A DNA stretch of 6,619 bases from assembly GCA_002451435.1 (NCBI GenBank), contig DKCF01000095.1:1-6619 (forward strand), given 5' to 3'. The notes below the pieces were generated by a model. The model was not told the DNA's origin and ran no database searches. It saw only the letters and a program-made list of their open reading frames with translations. How positions within the stretch are numbered: position 1 is the first letter of the stretch; each line of letters starts with the position of its first letter. Below, one piece after another: positions 1 through 5,297 of this stretch. Origin of the DNA: Bifidobacterium sp. UBA6881 (lineage in GTDB: Bacteria > Actinomycetota > Actinomycetes > Actinomycetales > Bifidobacteriaceae). The translations under genes were made by a program, and so were the position numbers.

Positions 1-24
1 CATCCGCGTTCCTTCCGCCGCAGC

Positions 25-30
25 TACACT
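25..30 (+). promoter_or_regulatory. Putative -10 element of thiN (leaderless)
   Basis: TACACT matches the -10 consensus at four of six positions, and only 7 bases separate it from the ATG at 38. Transcription would start at or next to the A of the start codon. No Shine-Dalgarno sequence is present before the ATG, which fits a leaderless mRNA, a common arrangement in actinobacteria. The -35 region falls at the window edge and shows no good match. Confidence 0.4.
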
Positions 31-37
31 ACTCTCT

Positions 38-802
38 ATGACTTCATCTGATACGCGGATCTGCGTGGTTTTCGGCGCAGGCGAATATTACCGGGAGATT
101 CCGTCCGTGCCGGCGGGCGCCTTCGTGGTCGCCGCGGACGGCGGGCTCGACCATGCGCGCGAGTTCGGCGTCGACGTGGACGTTGCGGTCGGCGATTTCG
201 ATTCGATCCGGGGCGACCGCCCACAGGATGACGGCCGCACGGTGACGTTGCCGCCGGAAAAGGACGACCCCGATCTGCTGTCCGCCTTGAAAATCGGCTG
301 GGCGCACGGCGCGCGCGCGTTCCACATATACGGCGCGCTCGGCGGCAGAATCGACCACACCATCGCCAACATCCAGCTCATGGCGCTGCTGGCGGAGCGG
401 GGAGGCACCGGTTTCCTGCACGGCGACGGCGCGCTGGTGACCGCCATCAGCGACGGCGCGCTGGAATTCCCCGCGGCCGATGCGGCGCATGGCGGTATGG
501 TCTCCGTGTTCTCGCACAGCGATGTGGCGTCCGATGTGAGCGAGACCGGCCTCAAATACGAGATCGCGCATGTCGATATGAGCGATGTGCGCGTCAATGG
601 GTTGAGCAACGAGCTGGTTCCCGGCGAACCGGCGAGAATCGAAGTGGGACGGGGGACGCTGGTCGTCACGTTCCCGCTTTCGGCCCCGCTGCCGCGCGTC
701 GAACGCTTCCACGACGTCGAAGGCGATCTTGGTCGTCTCGACACCGCCGTTTCGCCGGCGTTGGTCCGGCGAAACGGCGGCCATGGCCGCGACAATGTGT
801 GA
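38..802 (+). CDS. thiN: Thiamine diphosphokinase
   Basis: This 254-residue protein matches thiamine diphosphokinase, a cytosolic enzyme that transfers pyrophosphate from ATP to thiamine to make thiamine pyrophosphate. Bifidobacteria need that cofactor for phosphoketolase. Seen in the sequence: ADGG at residues 33-36, GDFDSI at 52-57, EKDDPDL at 74-80 (the family's EKDxTD-like metal and ATP site) and GALGGRIDHTIANI at 99-112. The C-terminal beta domain includes SNELVPGEPARIEVGRG at 190-206. The catalytic domain ends near residue 215. The remaining 40 or so residues exceed the usual length of about 210-220, look unstructured, and are partly encoded by a long DNA hairpin. The ATG at 38 is the only sensible start; it lacks a ribosome binding site and has a -10-like hexamer just upstream. 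The family call is strong. The reality of the C-terminal tail is less certain. Confidence 0.93.
   Translation: MTSSDTRICVVFGAGEYYREIPSVPAGAFVVAADGGLDHAREFGVDVDVAVGDFDSIRGDRPQDDGRTVTLPPEKDDPDLLSALKIGWAHGARAFHIYGALGGRIDHTIANIQLMALLAERGGTGFLHGDGALVTAISDGALEFPAADAAHGGMVSVFSHSDVASDVSETGLKYEIAHVDMSDVRVNGLSNELVPGEPARIEVGRGTLVVTFPLSAPLPRVERFHDVEGDLGRLDTAVSPALVRRNGGHGRDNV
744..780 (+). repeat. 15-bp perfect inverted repeat in the 3' end of thiN
   Basis: The arms CCGCCGTTTCGCCGG (744-758) and CCGGCGAAACGGCGG (766-780) are perfect reverse complements separated by a 7-base loop. The hairpin lies inside the annotated reading frame, 20 bases before its stop codon, and no T-tract follows. It could be a U-less terminator, an RNA stability structure for the thiN message, or a copy of a dispersed palindromic repeat that extended the reading frame. 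Confidence 0.8.
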
Positions 803-811
803 ACGCTCACA
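798..811 (+). promoter_or_regulatory. LacI-family operator-like palindrome upstream of gap
   Basis: TGTGAACGCTCACA differs from a perfect dyad at one base pair (12 of 14 positions symmetric) and has the central CG typical of LacI-family operators. It overlaps the thiN stop codon (800-802) and lies about 140 bp before the gap start, roughly 39 bp upstream of the putative -35 box. From memory, the LacI-type regulators AraQ and MalR1 in bifidobacteria control central carbon genes including gap and bind similar sites. An upstream position would suit activation more than simple repression. Which regulator binds here is inference. Confidence 0.55.
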
Positions 812-849
812 AAAAACATGGTTTTTCCGAGGAACACGCCCGCGGAACG

Positions 850-879
850 TTGCCCGAAGTACAGGTGACGCACTACAGT
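850..879 (+). promoter_or_regulatory. Putative gap promoter
   Basis: TTGCCC (850-855) and TACAGT (874-879) are 18 bp apart and each matches the sigma-70-type consensus at four of six positions. Transcription would begin near 886, giving a leader of about 65 bases before the gap start codon. Each box is only a partial match, so this is a candidate and not a firm call. Confidence 0.35.
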
Positions 880-950
880 GGGCAGTGTTGGTAAACAATG
901 GCTCTCGTGTGCCCCGGTGCGCGTGTGGCCTACCCTAAAGGGAGAATTAC

Positions 951-2009
951 ATGACAGTTAAGATTGGTATCAACGGCTTTGGTCGTATCGGTCGTCTGGC
1001 GTTCCGCCGCATCTTCGAGCTCCAGGCTCGCGGTGGCCAGGCTGGCGACATCGAAGTTGCCGCCATCAACGATCTGACCACTCCGGCAACCCTTGCCTAC
1101 CTGCTGAAGTACGACAGCACCCACGGCACCTTCCGTCATGACGACGGCACTCCGGTCGACGTGAAGGCCACCGAGGATTCCATCGTCGTCGACGGCAAGG
1201 AATACAAGGTCTACGCCGAGAAGGACGCCAACAACATCCCGTGGGTCAAGAACGACGGTGTCGAGTACGTGCTCGAGTGCACCGGCTTCTACACCTCCGC
1301 CGAGAAGTCCCAGGCCCACCTCAACGCCGGCGCCAAGAAGGTCCTGATCTCCGCCCCGGCCAAGGACGACGTCACCCCGACCGTCGTGTTCGGCGTGAAC
1401 CACAAGATCCTGAAGGCCTCCGACAAGATCGTGTCCGCCGGTTCCTGCACCACCAACTCCATGGCCGCCATGGTCAAGCTGCTGGACGAGAAGTTCGGCA
1501 TCAAGGCCGGCTTCATGACCACCATCCACGCCTACACCGGCACCCAGATGCTGCTGGACGGCCCGCGCGGCACCAAGACCGGCCGCAACCTGCGCGCCGC
1601 CGGCATCAACACCATCGCCCACTCCACCGGCGCAGCCAAGGCCATCGGCAAGGTCGTTCCGTCCGTGAACGGCAAGCTGCAGGGCCACGCCCAGCGCGTC
1701 CAGGTTCCGGACGGATCCGTCACCGAGCTGACCACCGTTCTGAACACCGAGACCACCGCCGACGCGATCAACGCCGCTTTCAAGGAAGCCTTCGCTGACT
1801 GCGAGTACTACGGCTACAACGACGAGGGCATCGTGTCCTCCGACATCCTCGGCGACACCCACGGTGGTGTGTTCGACCCGACCCAGACCGACGTCAACAC
1901 CGTTGACGGCGTGACCCTGGCTCGCACCGTGTCCTTCTACGACAACGAGTACGGCTTCACCTCCAACATGATCCGTACCCTGCTGTACTTCGCCGAGATC
2001 TCCGAGTGA
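951..2009 (+). CDS. gap: Glyceraldehyde-3-phosphate dehydrogenase, NAD-dependent (type I)
   Basis: This 352-residue protein catalyses the NAD- and phosphate-dependent oxidation of glyceraldehyde 3-phosphate to 1,3-bisphosphoglycerate. In bifidobacteria it handles the triose phosphate from the phosphoketolase (bifid) shunt. The N-terminal Rossmann fold begins with INGFGRIGR (residues 7-15), and NDL at 40-42 supplies Asp41, which favours NAD over NADP. The catalytic Cys is Cys166 in SAGSCTTNS and the base is His193 in TTIHAYTGTQ; their 27-residue spacing matches the E. coli enzyme. GPRGTKTGRNLRAAGINTIAHSTGAAKAIGKV is replaced here by its key pieces: RAAGIN and STGAAKAIGKV, the phosphate-binding region. 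A clear Shine-Dalgarno, AAAGGGAG (937-944), sits 6 bases before the ATG. Codon use is strongly biased (Lys almost always AAG, Thr ACC, Ile ATC), as expected of a very highly expressed gene. It appears to be monocistronic, with its own terminator. Confidence 0.98.
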   Translation: MTVKIGINGFGRIGRLAFRRIFELQARGGQAGDIEVAAINDLTTPATLAYLLKYDSTHGTFRHDDGTPVDVKATEDSIVVDGKEYKVYAEKDANNIPWVKNDGVEYVLECTGFYTSAEKSQAHLNAGAKKVLISAPAKDDVTPTVVFGVNHKILKASDKIVSAGSCTTNSMAAMVKLLDEKFGIKAGFMTTIHAYTGTQMLLDGPRGTKTGRNLRAAGINTIAHSTGAAKAIGKVVPSVNGKLQGHAQRVQVPDGSVTELTTVLNTETTADAINAAFKEAFADCEYYGYNDEGIVSSDILGDTHGGVFDPTQTDVNTVDGVTLARTVSFYDNEYGFTSNMIRTLLYFAEISE

Positions 2010-2014
2010 ATTCC

Positions 2015-2030
2015 CGCGGAACATTCCGCG
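2015..2030 (+). repeat. Short hairpin just after the gap stop
   Basis: CGCGGAA and TTCCGCG form a 7-base dyad around a 2-base centre, realistically a 6-bp stem with a 4-base loop in RNA. It lies between the gap stop codon and the intrinsic terminator and has no T-tract. It could stabilise or process the 3' end of the gap message. Confidence 0.45.
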
Positions 2031-2050
2031 TGATTCCTCGATGATTTCCG

Positions 2051-2084
2051 AAAGGGCTTTCGTCTTATGGCGAAAGCCCTTTTT
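2051..2084 (+). terminator. Intrinsic terminator of gap
   Basis: AAAGGGCTTTCG (2051-2062) and CGAAAGCCCTTT (2071-2082) pair perfectly over 12 bp around an 8-base loop, and a run of five T (2080-2084) ends the structure. It lies 41 bases after the gap stop codon. This is a textbook Rho-independent terminator on the plus strand. The matching A residues on the left arm could also give weak termination in the other direction. Confidence 0.92.
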
Positions 2085-2102
2085 CTATCCGGACGTATCG
2101 CG

Positions 2103-2118
2103 TCTCGCGTATGCGAGA
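2103..2118 (+). promoter_or_regulatory. Dyad in the ybaK promoter region
   Basis: TCTCGCGTATGCGAGA has perfect 6-base arms around GTAT. It lies just upstream of the putative -10 box, where a -35 element would be expected, and no good -35 is present. A regulator binding here could control the gene, or the symmetry may be chance. The binding protein is unknown. Confidence 0.35.
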
Positions 2119-2122
2119 GTCC

Positions 2123-2128
2123 TATGAT
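2123..2128 (+). promoter_or_regulatory. -10 element of ybaK (leaderless)
   Basis: TATGAT matches the -10 consensus at five of six positions and lies 8 bases before the ATG at 2137. Transcription should start at or within a base or two of the start codon. No proper Shine-Dalgarno precedes the ATG; only GGGG at 2129-2132 is purine-rich and too close. Leaderless translation is therefore the simplest reading. Confidence 0.5.
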
Positions 2129-2136
2129 GGGGCGCT

Positions 2137-2643
2137 ATGAGCAAGAAAAAACACGAGAAGGGCGCCGGCTCCACACCTGCCACCGTGCAGTTGGAAAAGG
2201 CCGGCATCGCATTCAAAACCTATGAATACGCGCATTCGAACGACCATATGGACGACGGCTACGGGGTCGAGGCCGCCACGAAACTCGGATTCGATGAGCA
2301 TCAGGTGTTCAAAACGCTGATGGCCGACACCGGATCCGAACGCGTGGTCGGGGTCGTGCCGGTCAGCGGCCATATGGACCTCAAGGCGCTGGCCGCCGCG
2401 GTCGGCGCGAAAAAGGTCTCCATGGCAGACCCGAAAGTGGCCATGCGCGAATCCGGCTATGTGGTGGGAGGCATCTCGCCCCTCGGCCAGCGCACGCATC
2501 ACAAAACCGTGCTCGACGAAAGCGCGCTGCAGTACGATGAAATCCTATTGTCAGGCGGCAAACGCGGCTTTTCCGTCGGGCTTGACCCCCACGACCTGCT
2601 GAAGGTCCTCAACGCCACGGCCGCCCCCATCGGCACCTGGTGA
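2137..2643 (+). CDS. ybaK: YbaK/EbsC-family aminoacyl-tRNA deacylase (Cys-tRNA(Pro) type)
   Basis: This 168-residue protein belongs to the YbaK family of free-standing trans-editing enzymes. The characterised members hydrolyse Cys-tRNA(Pro) made by mischarging of prolyl-tRNA synthetase, and they act in the cytosol. The family's hallmarks appear in order: TPAT near the N terminus (13-16), the YGVEAATKLG helix (42-51), and VFKTL at 57-61 with Lys59 equivalent to the essential lysine. Next come VVPVSGHMDLKALA (73-86), KKVSMAD (92-98), GYVVGGISPLGQ (107-118) and GGKRGFSVGLDPHDLL near the C terminus. Length and motifs are those of an intact enzyme. It is transcribed alone, between the gap terminator and the converging ispH gene. 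The exact misacylated substrate cannot be read from the sequence, because related ProX-like and YeaK-like members edit other tRNAs. The GGISPLGQ motif favours the YbaK branch. Confidence 0.93.
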   Translation: MSKKKHEKGAGSTPATVQLEKAGIAFKTYEYAHSNDHMDDGYGVEAATKLGFDEHQVFKTLMADTGSERVVGVVPVSGHMDLKALAAAVGAKKVSMADPKVAMRESGYVVGGISPLGQRTHHKTVLDESALQYDEILLSGGKRGFSVGLDPHDLLKVLNATAAPIGTW

Positions 2644-2654
2644 TCGGCATGGCC

Positions 2655-2682
2655 CGCAGAACCGTCGGCTGACGGCTCTGCG
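2655..2682. terminator. Shared hairpin between converging ybaK and ispH
   Basis: CGCAGAACCGTC (2655-2666) and GACGGCTCTGCG (2671-2682) form a 12-bp stem with a GGCT loop. The single mismatch, A-C on the plus strand, becomes a G-U wobble in minus-strand RNA, so the structure is better for ispH. It occupies most of the 46-base gap between the two stop codons. Neither side carries a T-tract, so it may be a U-less bidirectional terminator or a 3'-end stabiliser. Confidence 0.55.
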
Positions 2683-2689
2683 CCTCATA

Positions 2690-3709
2690 TCATCGATCGT
2701 ATTGCCGGCGTAGTTCCGTCGGCAATACGAAATGCATGTTCTCTTTAATCGTTTCGATGGTGCTCACATCCGCGTAGCCCATGCCCTTGAGCGCGTCCAC
2801 CACGCCGGACACCAGTTCGTCCGGGACCGAAGCGCCCGATGAGATGCCGACAGACTCGACCTGCGCGAACCACGACGGATCCAATTCGGACGCGTCATCG
2901 ACGCGATGCGCCCTGCCGCATCCGCCTTGCGTCTGTTCGCCCTCGGCAAACCGCGCGTCCAATCCCTCTTGGGCGACCTCCATCAACCGCACGGAATTCG
3001 AGGAGTTCGCCGACCCGACGACCACCATGCAATCACACTGGCGGGCGACCAGTTTGACCGCCGCCTGACGGTTCGACGTGGCATAGCAGATGTCGGAGTT
3101 CGGTGGCATCCGCAACCATGGGAAGCGGGCCTTCAGCGCCGCGACGGTACCGGACGTCTCGTCGACGCTCAACGTGGTCTGCGTGAGCAGCACCAATTTC
3201 GTGTCCTCCCGGAAATCCAGGGAATCGACATCATCCTCGTGCTCGATCAGATGCACATGCTCGGGAGACTCGCCGACGACGCCCACGGCCTCGTCGTGGC
3301 CCTTATGCCCGATGTAGATGATCTCGTACCCTTCTTTGACGAATCGCAGCACCTCACGGTGCACCTTGCTCACCAGAGGGCACGTCGCATCAATTACATG
3401 CATGCCGCGTGCCGCGGCCTGCTCCTTGACCTGCGGAGACACGCCATGCGCGGAAAAGACGATCGGGATGCCCGCTTCGGCGGCGGCGTCGGGAATCTCC
3501 GACAACTCCTGCACGAACACCGCGCCCTGCGCCGAAAGCTCCTCGACCACATGCCGGTTATGCACGATCTGCCGGCGCACGTACACCGGAGGCAGACCAT
3601 CCTTCCGCATGCCGCGGGACGCCTTGAGGATCGTCTGCACCGTCAGAATCGCCCGATCCACTCCGGCGCAGAATCCACGGGGATCCGCCAACACGATTCG
3701 CTTGGTCAT
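2690..3709 (-). CDS. ispH: 4-hydroxy-3-methylbut-2-enyl diphosphate reductase
   Basis: IspH (LytB) is the last enzyme of the MEP isoprenoid pathway. It reduces HMBPP to isopentenyl and dimethylallyl diphosphate using a 4Fe-4S cluster. From the start chosen here the protein is 339 residues. The three cluster cysteines are Cys14 in RGFCAGV, Cys110 in DATCPLVSKVH and Cys208 in SDICYATSNRQ. The substrate-pocket motifs are also present: VHNRHVV (His50), SAHGVSP (His88), GHKGHDE (His138, Glu140), TQTTLS (176-181) and SANSSNSVRL (233-242). The reading frame is open upstream to 3856. I prefer the ATG at 3709 because the conserved domain begins at once (TKRIVLADPRGFC), and GAAAGG (3724 to 3719) is a good ribosome binding site 9 bases before it. 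The 49 extra residues upstream show no family similarity. The gene is monocistronic and diverges from galM. Confidence 0.96.
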   Translation of the reverse strand: MTKRIVLADPRGFCAGVDRAILTVQTILKASRGMRKDGLPPVYVRRQIVHNRHVVEELSAQGAVFVQELSEIPDAAAEAGIPIVFSAHGVSPQVKEQAAARGMHVIDATCPLVSKVHREVLRFVKEGYEIIYIGHKGHDEAVGVVGESPEHVHLIEHEDDVDSLDFREDTKLVLLTQTTLSVDETSGTVAALKARFPWLRMPPNSDICYATSNRQAAVKLVARQCDCMVVVGSANSSNSVRLMEVAQEGLDARFAEGEQTQGGCGRAHRVDDASELDPSWFAQVESVGISSGASVPDELVSGVVDALKGMGYADVSTIETIKENMHFVLPTELRRQYDR

Positions 3710-3746
3710 AGCAGAAAGCCTTTCGTCACACAAAAAATCCTTCTCA

Positions 3747-3752
3747 ATATTA
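3747..3752 (-). promoter_or_regulatory. Putative -10 element of ispH
   Basis: On the minus strand TAATAT (3752 to 3747) lies about 38 bases before the ispH start, in the only AT-rich patch of the intergenic region. A transcript would start near 3740 and include the GAAAGG ribosome binding site. The expected -35 position is G-rich and poor. The location of this box supports the start of ispH at 3709, because the longer frame would begin upstream of the promoter. Confidence 0.4.
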
Positions 3753-3956
3753 GACGCAGCCAAGGAGTCCGCCCACGGCGGGCACATAGGCGGAACCATA
3801 ACCATCCGGCACAGCCTTCCCCATCGACCGGCGGCATACGCGCGAAACCACGTCAATCCCGCGGAAGCGGCGAAGCCCGAACCCGATCACGGCATGCGCA
3901 CGGGACCACGGCCGAGCCGCCGCACCGCGCAACATCCGCGGAAACCCCGTCGCAAA
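3753..3956. other. Non-coding part of the ispH-galM divergent region
   Basis: The full gap between the ispH and galM starts is 317 bp, and this GC-rich middle part holds nothing I can identify. Open frames cross it on both strands, but their translations are Arg-, Ser- and Pro-rich or continue as shadows of ispH and galM. I see no tRNA, small gene, strong hairpin or long repeat. The only local symmetry is a 5-bp CCGCC/GGCGG dyad at 3769-3781 near the ispH promoter. Confidence 0.5.
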
Positions 3957-3985
3957 GAGACAAAACCCGATGTTAGCGGTACCAT
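3957..3985 (+). promoter_or_regulatory. Putative galM promoter
   Basis: GAGACA (3957-3962) and TACCAT (3980-3985) are separated by the optimal 17 bp, and each matches consensus at four of six positions. Transcription would start near 3992 and give a leader of about 35 bases ending in the GGAG ribosome binding site (4017-4020), 6 bases before the galM ATG. The match is moderate. Confidence 0.35.
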
Positions 3986-4026
3986 GTGTAAGCGAAAACC
4001 ATCCGAACAGCACTATGGAGTGACCC

Positions 4027-4977
4027 ATGACCTGCTTGAACCTGCCGGCACGCACCGGACAGCAATTCTCCATCTCCCACGGCGACTACAAGGCCGTCGT
4101 CACCGAACTCGGCGCGACGCTGCGCAAGCTGACCTACAAAGGCGACGACCTGATCGTCTCCCCCGGACCGGACGACCTGGTGACCTGCTGCCACGGCCAG
4201 ATCCTGATTCCGTTCCCGAACCGCATCGAGGGCGGCGTCTACACCTTCGAGGGCAAGACCTACACGCTGCCCATCGACGAGCATGACCGCAACACCGCCA
4301 TCCACGGCTACGGCTACCGCTCCTTCTGGAATCTCGTCTCCCTCGCCGAAGACGCCGTGACCCTGGCATGGCGCTCCCCCAACATGACCGGATATCCGTT
4401 CGACATCTACGTCACCGCCGCCTACAGCCTCGCCGACGACGGACTCCACCTGACCATCAGCGCCTACAACAACGGCGATGTGGACGCCCCGTGGGCCCTG
4501 GCCATCCACCCGTGGCTCGCCAACAGCCTCAACGGCTACGGCGACGAGATCGACGAGCACAACGCCAAGTGCAGCCTGACGCTGCCGGCACGCACCCACG
4601 TCACCGTGGACGAGAACCTCATCCCGACCGGCACCGAGCCGGTGGACGGCACCAAGTACGACCTGCGCAAGGACACCCTGCTCACCGAACAGCCGTTCGA
4701 CGACGCGTGGACCGATCTGGACCGCGCCGAAGACGGCTCCGTCACCGCCATCTTCACCCGCGCCGACGGCAAGAAGGTGCGTGTCGGCGGCGACGAGACC
4801 GTCACCTCCTTCCAGGTGTGCACCGGCACCAAGTTCCCCGCGTTCCAGCACCCGGCGGGCGTCGCCGTCGAACCGCAGACCGCATATGCGAACGCCTTCA
4901 ACACCGGCGACGACCTCATCGTCATCAAGCCGGGCGACACGTCGAGCACCTCGCTGTTCCTCGGCGCGCTCGACTGA
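4027..4977 (+). CDS. galM: Aldose 1-epimerase (galactose mutarotase family)
   Basis: This 316-residue protein is a cytosolic aldose 1-epimerase of the GalM superfamily, which interconverts the alpha and beta anomers of hexoses so that kinases and dehydrogenases receive the right form. Seen: ILIPFPNRIEGGVYTFEGK (59-77) with Arg66, the acid His93 in AIHGYGYRSFW, His161 in AIHPWL, a DDAW segment near 225-228, and Glu282 in VAVEPQTAYANAFN, equivalent to the catalytic base of GalM. The C terminus DLIVIKPGDTSSTSLFL is also typical. GGAG (4017-4020) lies 6 bases before the ATG, which sets the start. Codon use is highly optimised (AAG for Lys, GAC for Asp), close to that of gap, suggesting strong expression. 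No galactose genes adjoin it. Some members of this superfamily act on glucose 6-phosphate or other sugars, so the substrate is only inferred. Confidence 0.92.
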   Translation: MTCLNLPARTGQQFSISHGDYKAVVTELGATLRKLTYKGDDLIVSPGPDDLVTCCHGQILIPFPNRIEGGVYTFEGKTYTLPIDEHDRNTAIHGYGYRSFWNLVSLAEDAVTLAWRSPNMTGYPFDIYVTAAYSLADDGLHLTISAYNNGDVDAPWALAIHPWLANSLNGYGDEIDEHNAKCSLTLPARTHVTVDENLIPTGTEPVDGTKYDLRKDTLLTEQPFDDAWTDLDRAEDGSVTAIFTRADGKKVRVGGDETVTSFQVCTGTKFPAFQHPAGVAVEPQTAYANAFNTGDDLIVIKPGDTSSTSLFLGALD

Positions 4978-5033
4978 GACGGACGGGCCGTTTTACAGGC
5001 CGGCACTTACATTTCGCGCATCGAACGCCGGAT

Positions 5034-5063
5034 TTTACAAACGTCGGGTCGATGTGCGATAAT
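5034..5063 (+). promoter_or_regulatory. Strong promoter of the small ribosomal-protein-like gene
   Basis: TTTACA (5034-5039) and GATAAT (5058-5063) each match consensus at five of six positions with an 18-bp spacer. TGC immediately before the -10 makes it an extended -10 promoter. Transcription would begin near 5070, about 32 bases before the start codon. This is the best promoter in the window and fits a highly expressed ribosomal gene. Confidence 0.75.
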
Positions 5064-5101
5064 CCCGTAGGCTTATTAATCGCAAGTAAAGGAGTCCAAT
5101 C

Positions 5102-5176
5102 ATGGGCATGCGCGGACGTAAGCGCAAGGATCGTCGCAAGAAGGCTGCCAACCACGGCAAGCGTCCAAACGCCTGA
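5102..5176 (+). CDS. Small basic ribosomal protein, bL37-like (24 residues)
   Basis: This 24-residue reading frame starts MGMRGRKRKDRRKK and ends ANHGKRPNA. About half of the residues are Arg or Lys, and there is no acidic residue other than Asp10. The pattern GRKxxDRxxxxANHGKRPN matches, from memory, the actinobacterial protein bL37, a tiny basic protein first seen in mycobacterial ribosome structures that binds 23S rRNA. Expression signals are excellent: an extended -10 promoter upstream, AAAGGAG (5088-5094) 7 bases before the ATG, and a very strong terminator downstream. It is its own transcription unit, after galM and converging on the sigma factor operon. The second ATG (codon 3) is an alternative start, but the ribosome binding site spacing favours 5102. 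That it is a real gene is near certain; the bL37 name rests on recognition of the sequence. Confidence 0.85.
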   Translation: MGMRGRKRKDRRKKAANHGKRPNA

Positions 5177-5209
5177 TCCCTGCCGGCGCGAATAGCGCTA
5201 CAGAGCATG

Positions 5210-5256
5210 GAGGGGCCCCGCCGAACCATCACGGTTCGGCGGGGCCCCTCTCTTTT
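5210..5256 (+). terminator. Very strong intrinsic terminator after the bL37-like gene
   Basis: GAGGGGCCCCGCCGAACC (5210-5227) and its exact complement (5233-5250) form an 18-bp perfect stem with a 5-base loop, followed by TCTTTT (5251-5256). Each arm contains the self-complementary GGGGCCCC. It lies 34 bases after the bL37-like stop. In the minus direction the same hairpin could also stop the sigma operon transcript, whose last gene ends at 5298, but no T-tract follows on that side. Confidence 0.93.
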
Positions 5257-5297
5257 CAGCATCGCGGCCCAGACCGTTTCCGCTCCGCCCGACGCCC

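Noticed and set aside
812..826. AAAAAC-ATG-GTTTTT hairpin after thiN as a terminator
   Set aside because: The stem is six mostly A-T pairs with a three-base loop, too weak to stop transcription, and the T-run is part of the stem and not after it.
44..898. Long minus-strand frames opposite thiN
   Set aside because: They mirror a GC-rich coding gene, are rich in Arg, Ala and His or in Ser and Pro, and have no motifs. thiN on the plus strand carries all the family motifs.
930..2024. A 364-codon open frame on the minus strand opposite the whole of gap
   Set aside because: Its translation is Gly-, Val- and Asp-rich and repetitive with no family resemblance. It arises because gap uses C- and G-ending codons almost throughout, which removes stops from the opposite strand.
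3710..3856. N-terminal extension of ispH by 49 codons
   Set aside because: The residues do not resemble the family, the conserved domain starts at the ATG at 3709, a ribosome binding site precedes that ATG, and the likely -10 box lies inside the extension.
3750..4073. A 107-codon minus-strand frame between ispH and galM
   Set aside because: It overlaps the galM start, has no ribosome binding site, ends in the ispH promoter region and shows no recognisable domain.
2906..4286. Long plus-strand frames opposite ispH and running into galM
   Set aside because: Their Arg-, His- and Ser-rich translations are shadows of ispH; the plus-strand frames lack start signals and continue in the wrong frame through galM.
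4980..4995. ACGG...CCGT with TTTT after galM as a terminator
   Set aside because: Only four base pairs with a five-base loop. Too weak to call; galM may read into the bL37-like gene and stop at 5210-5256.
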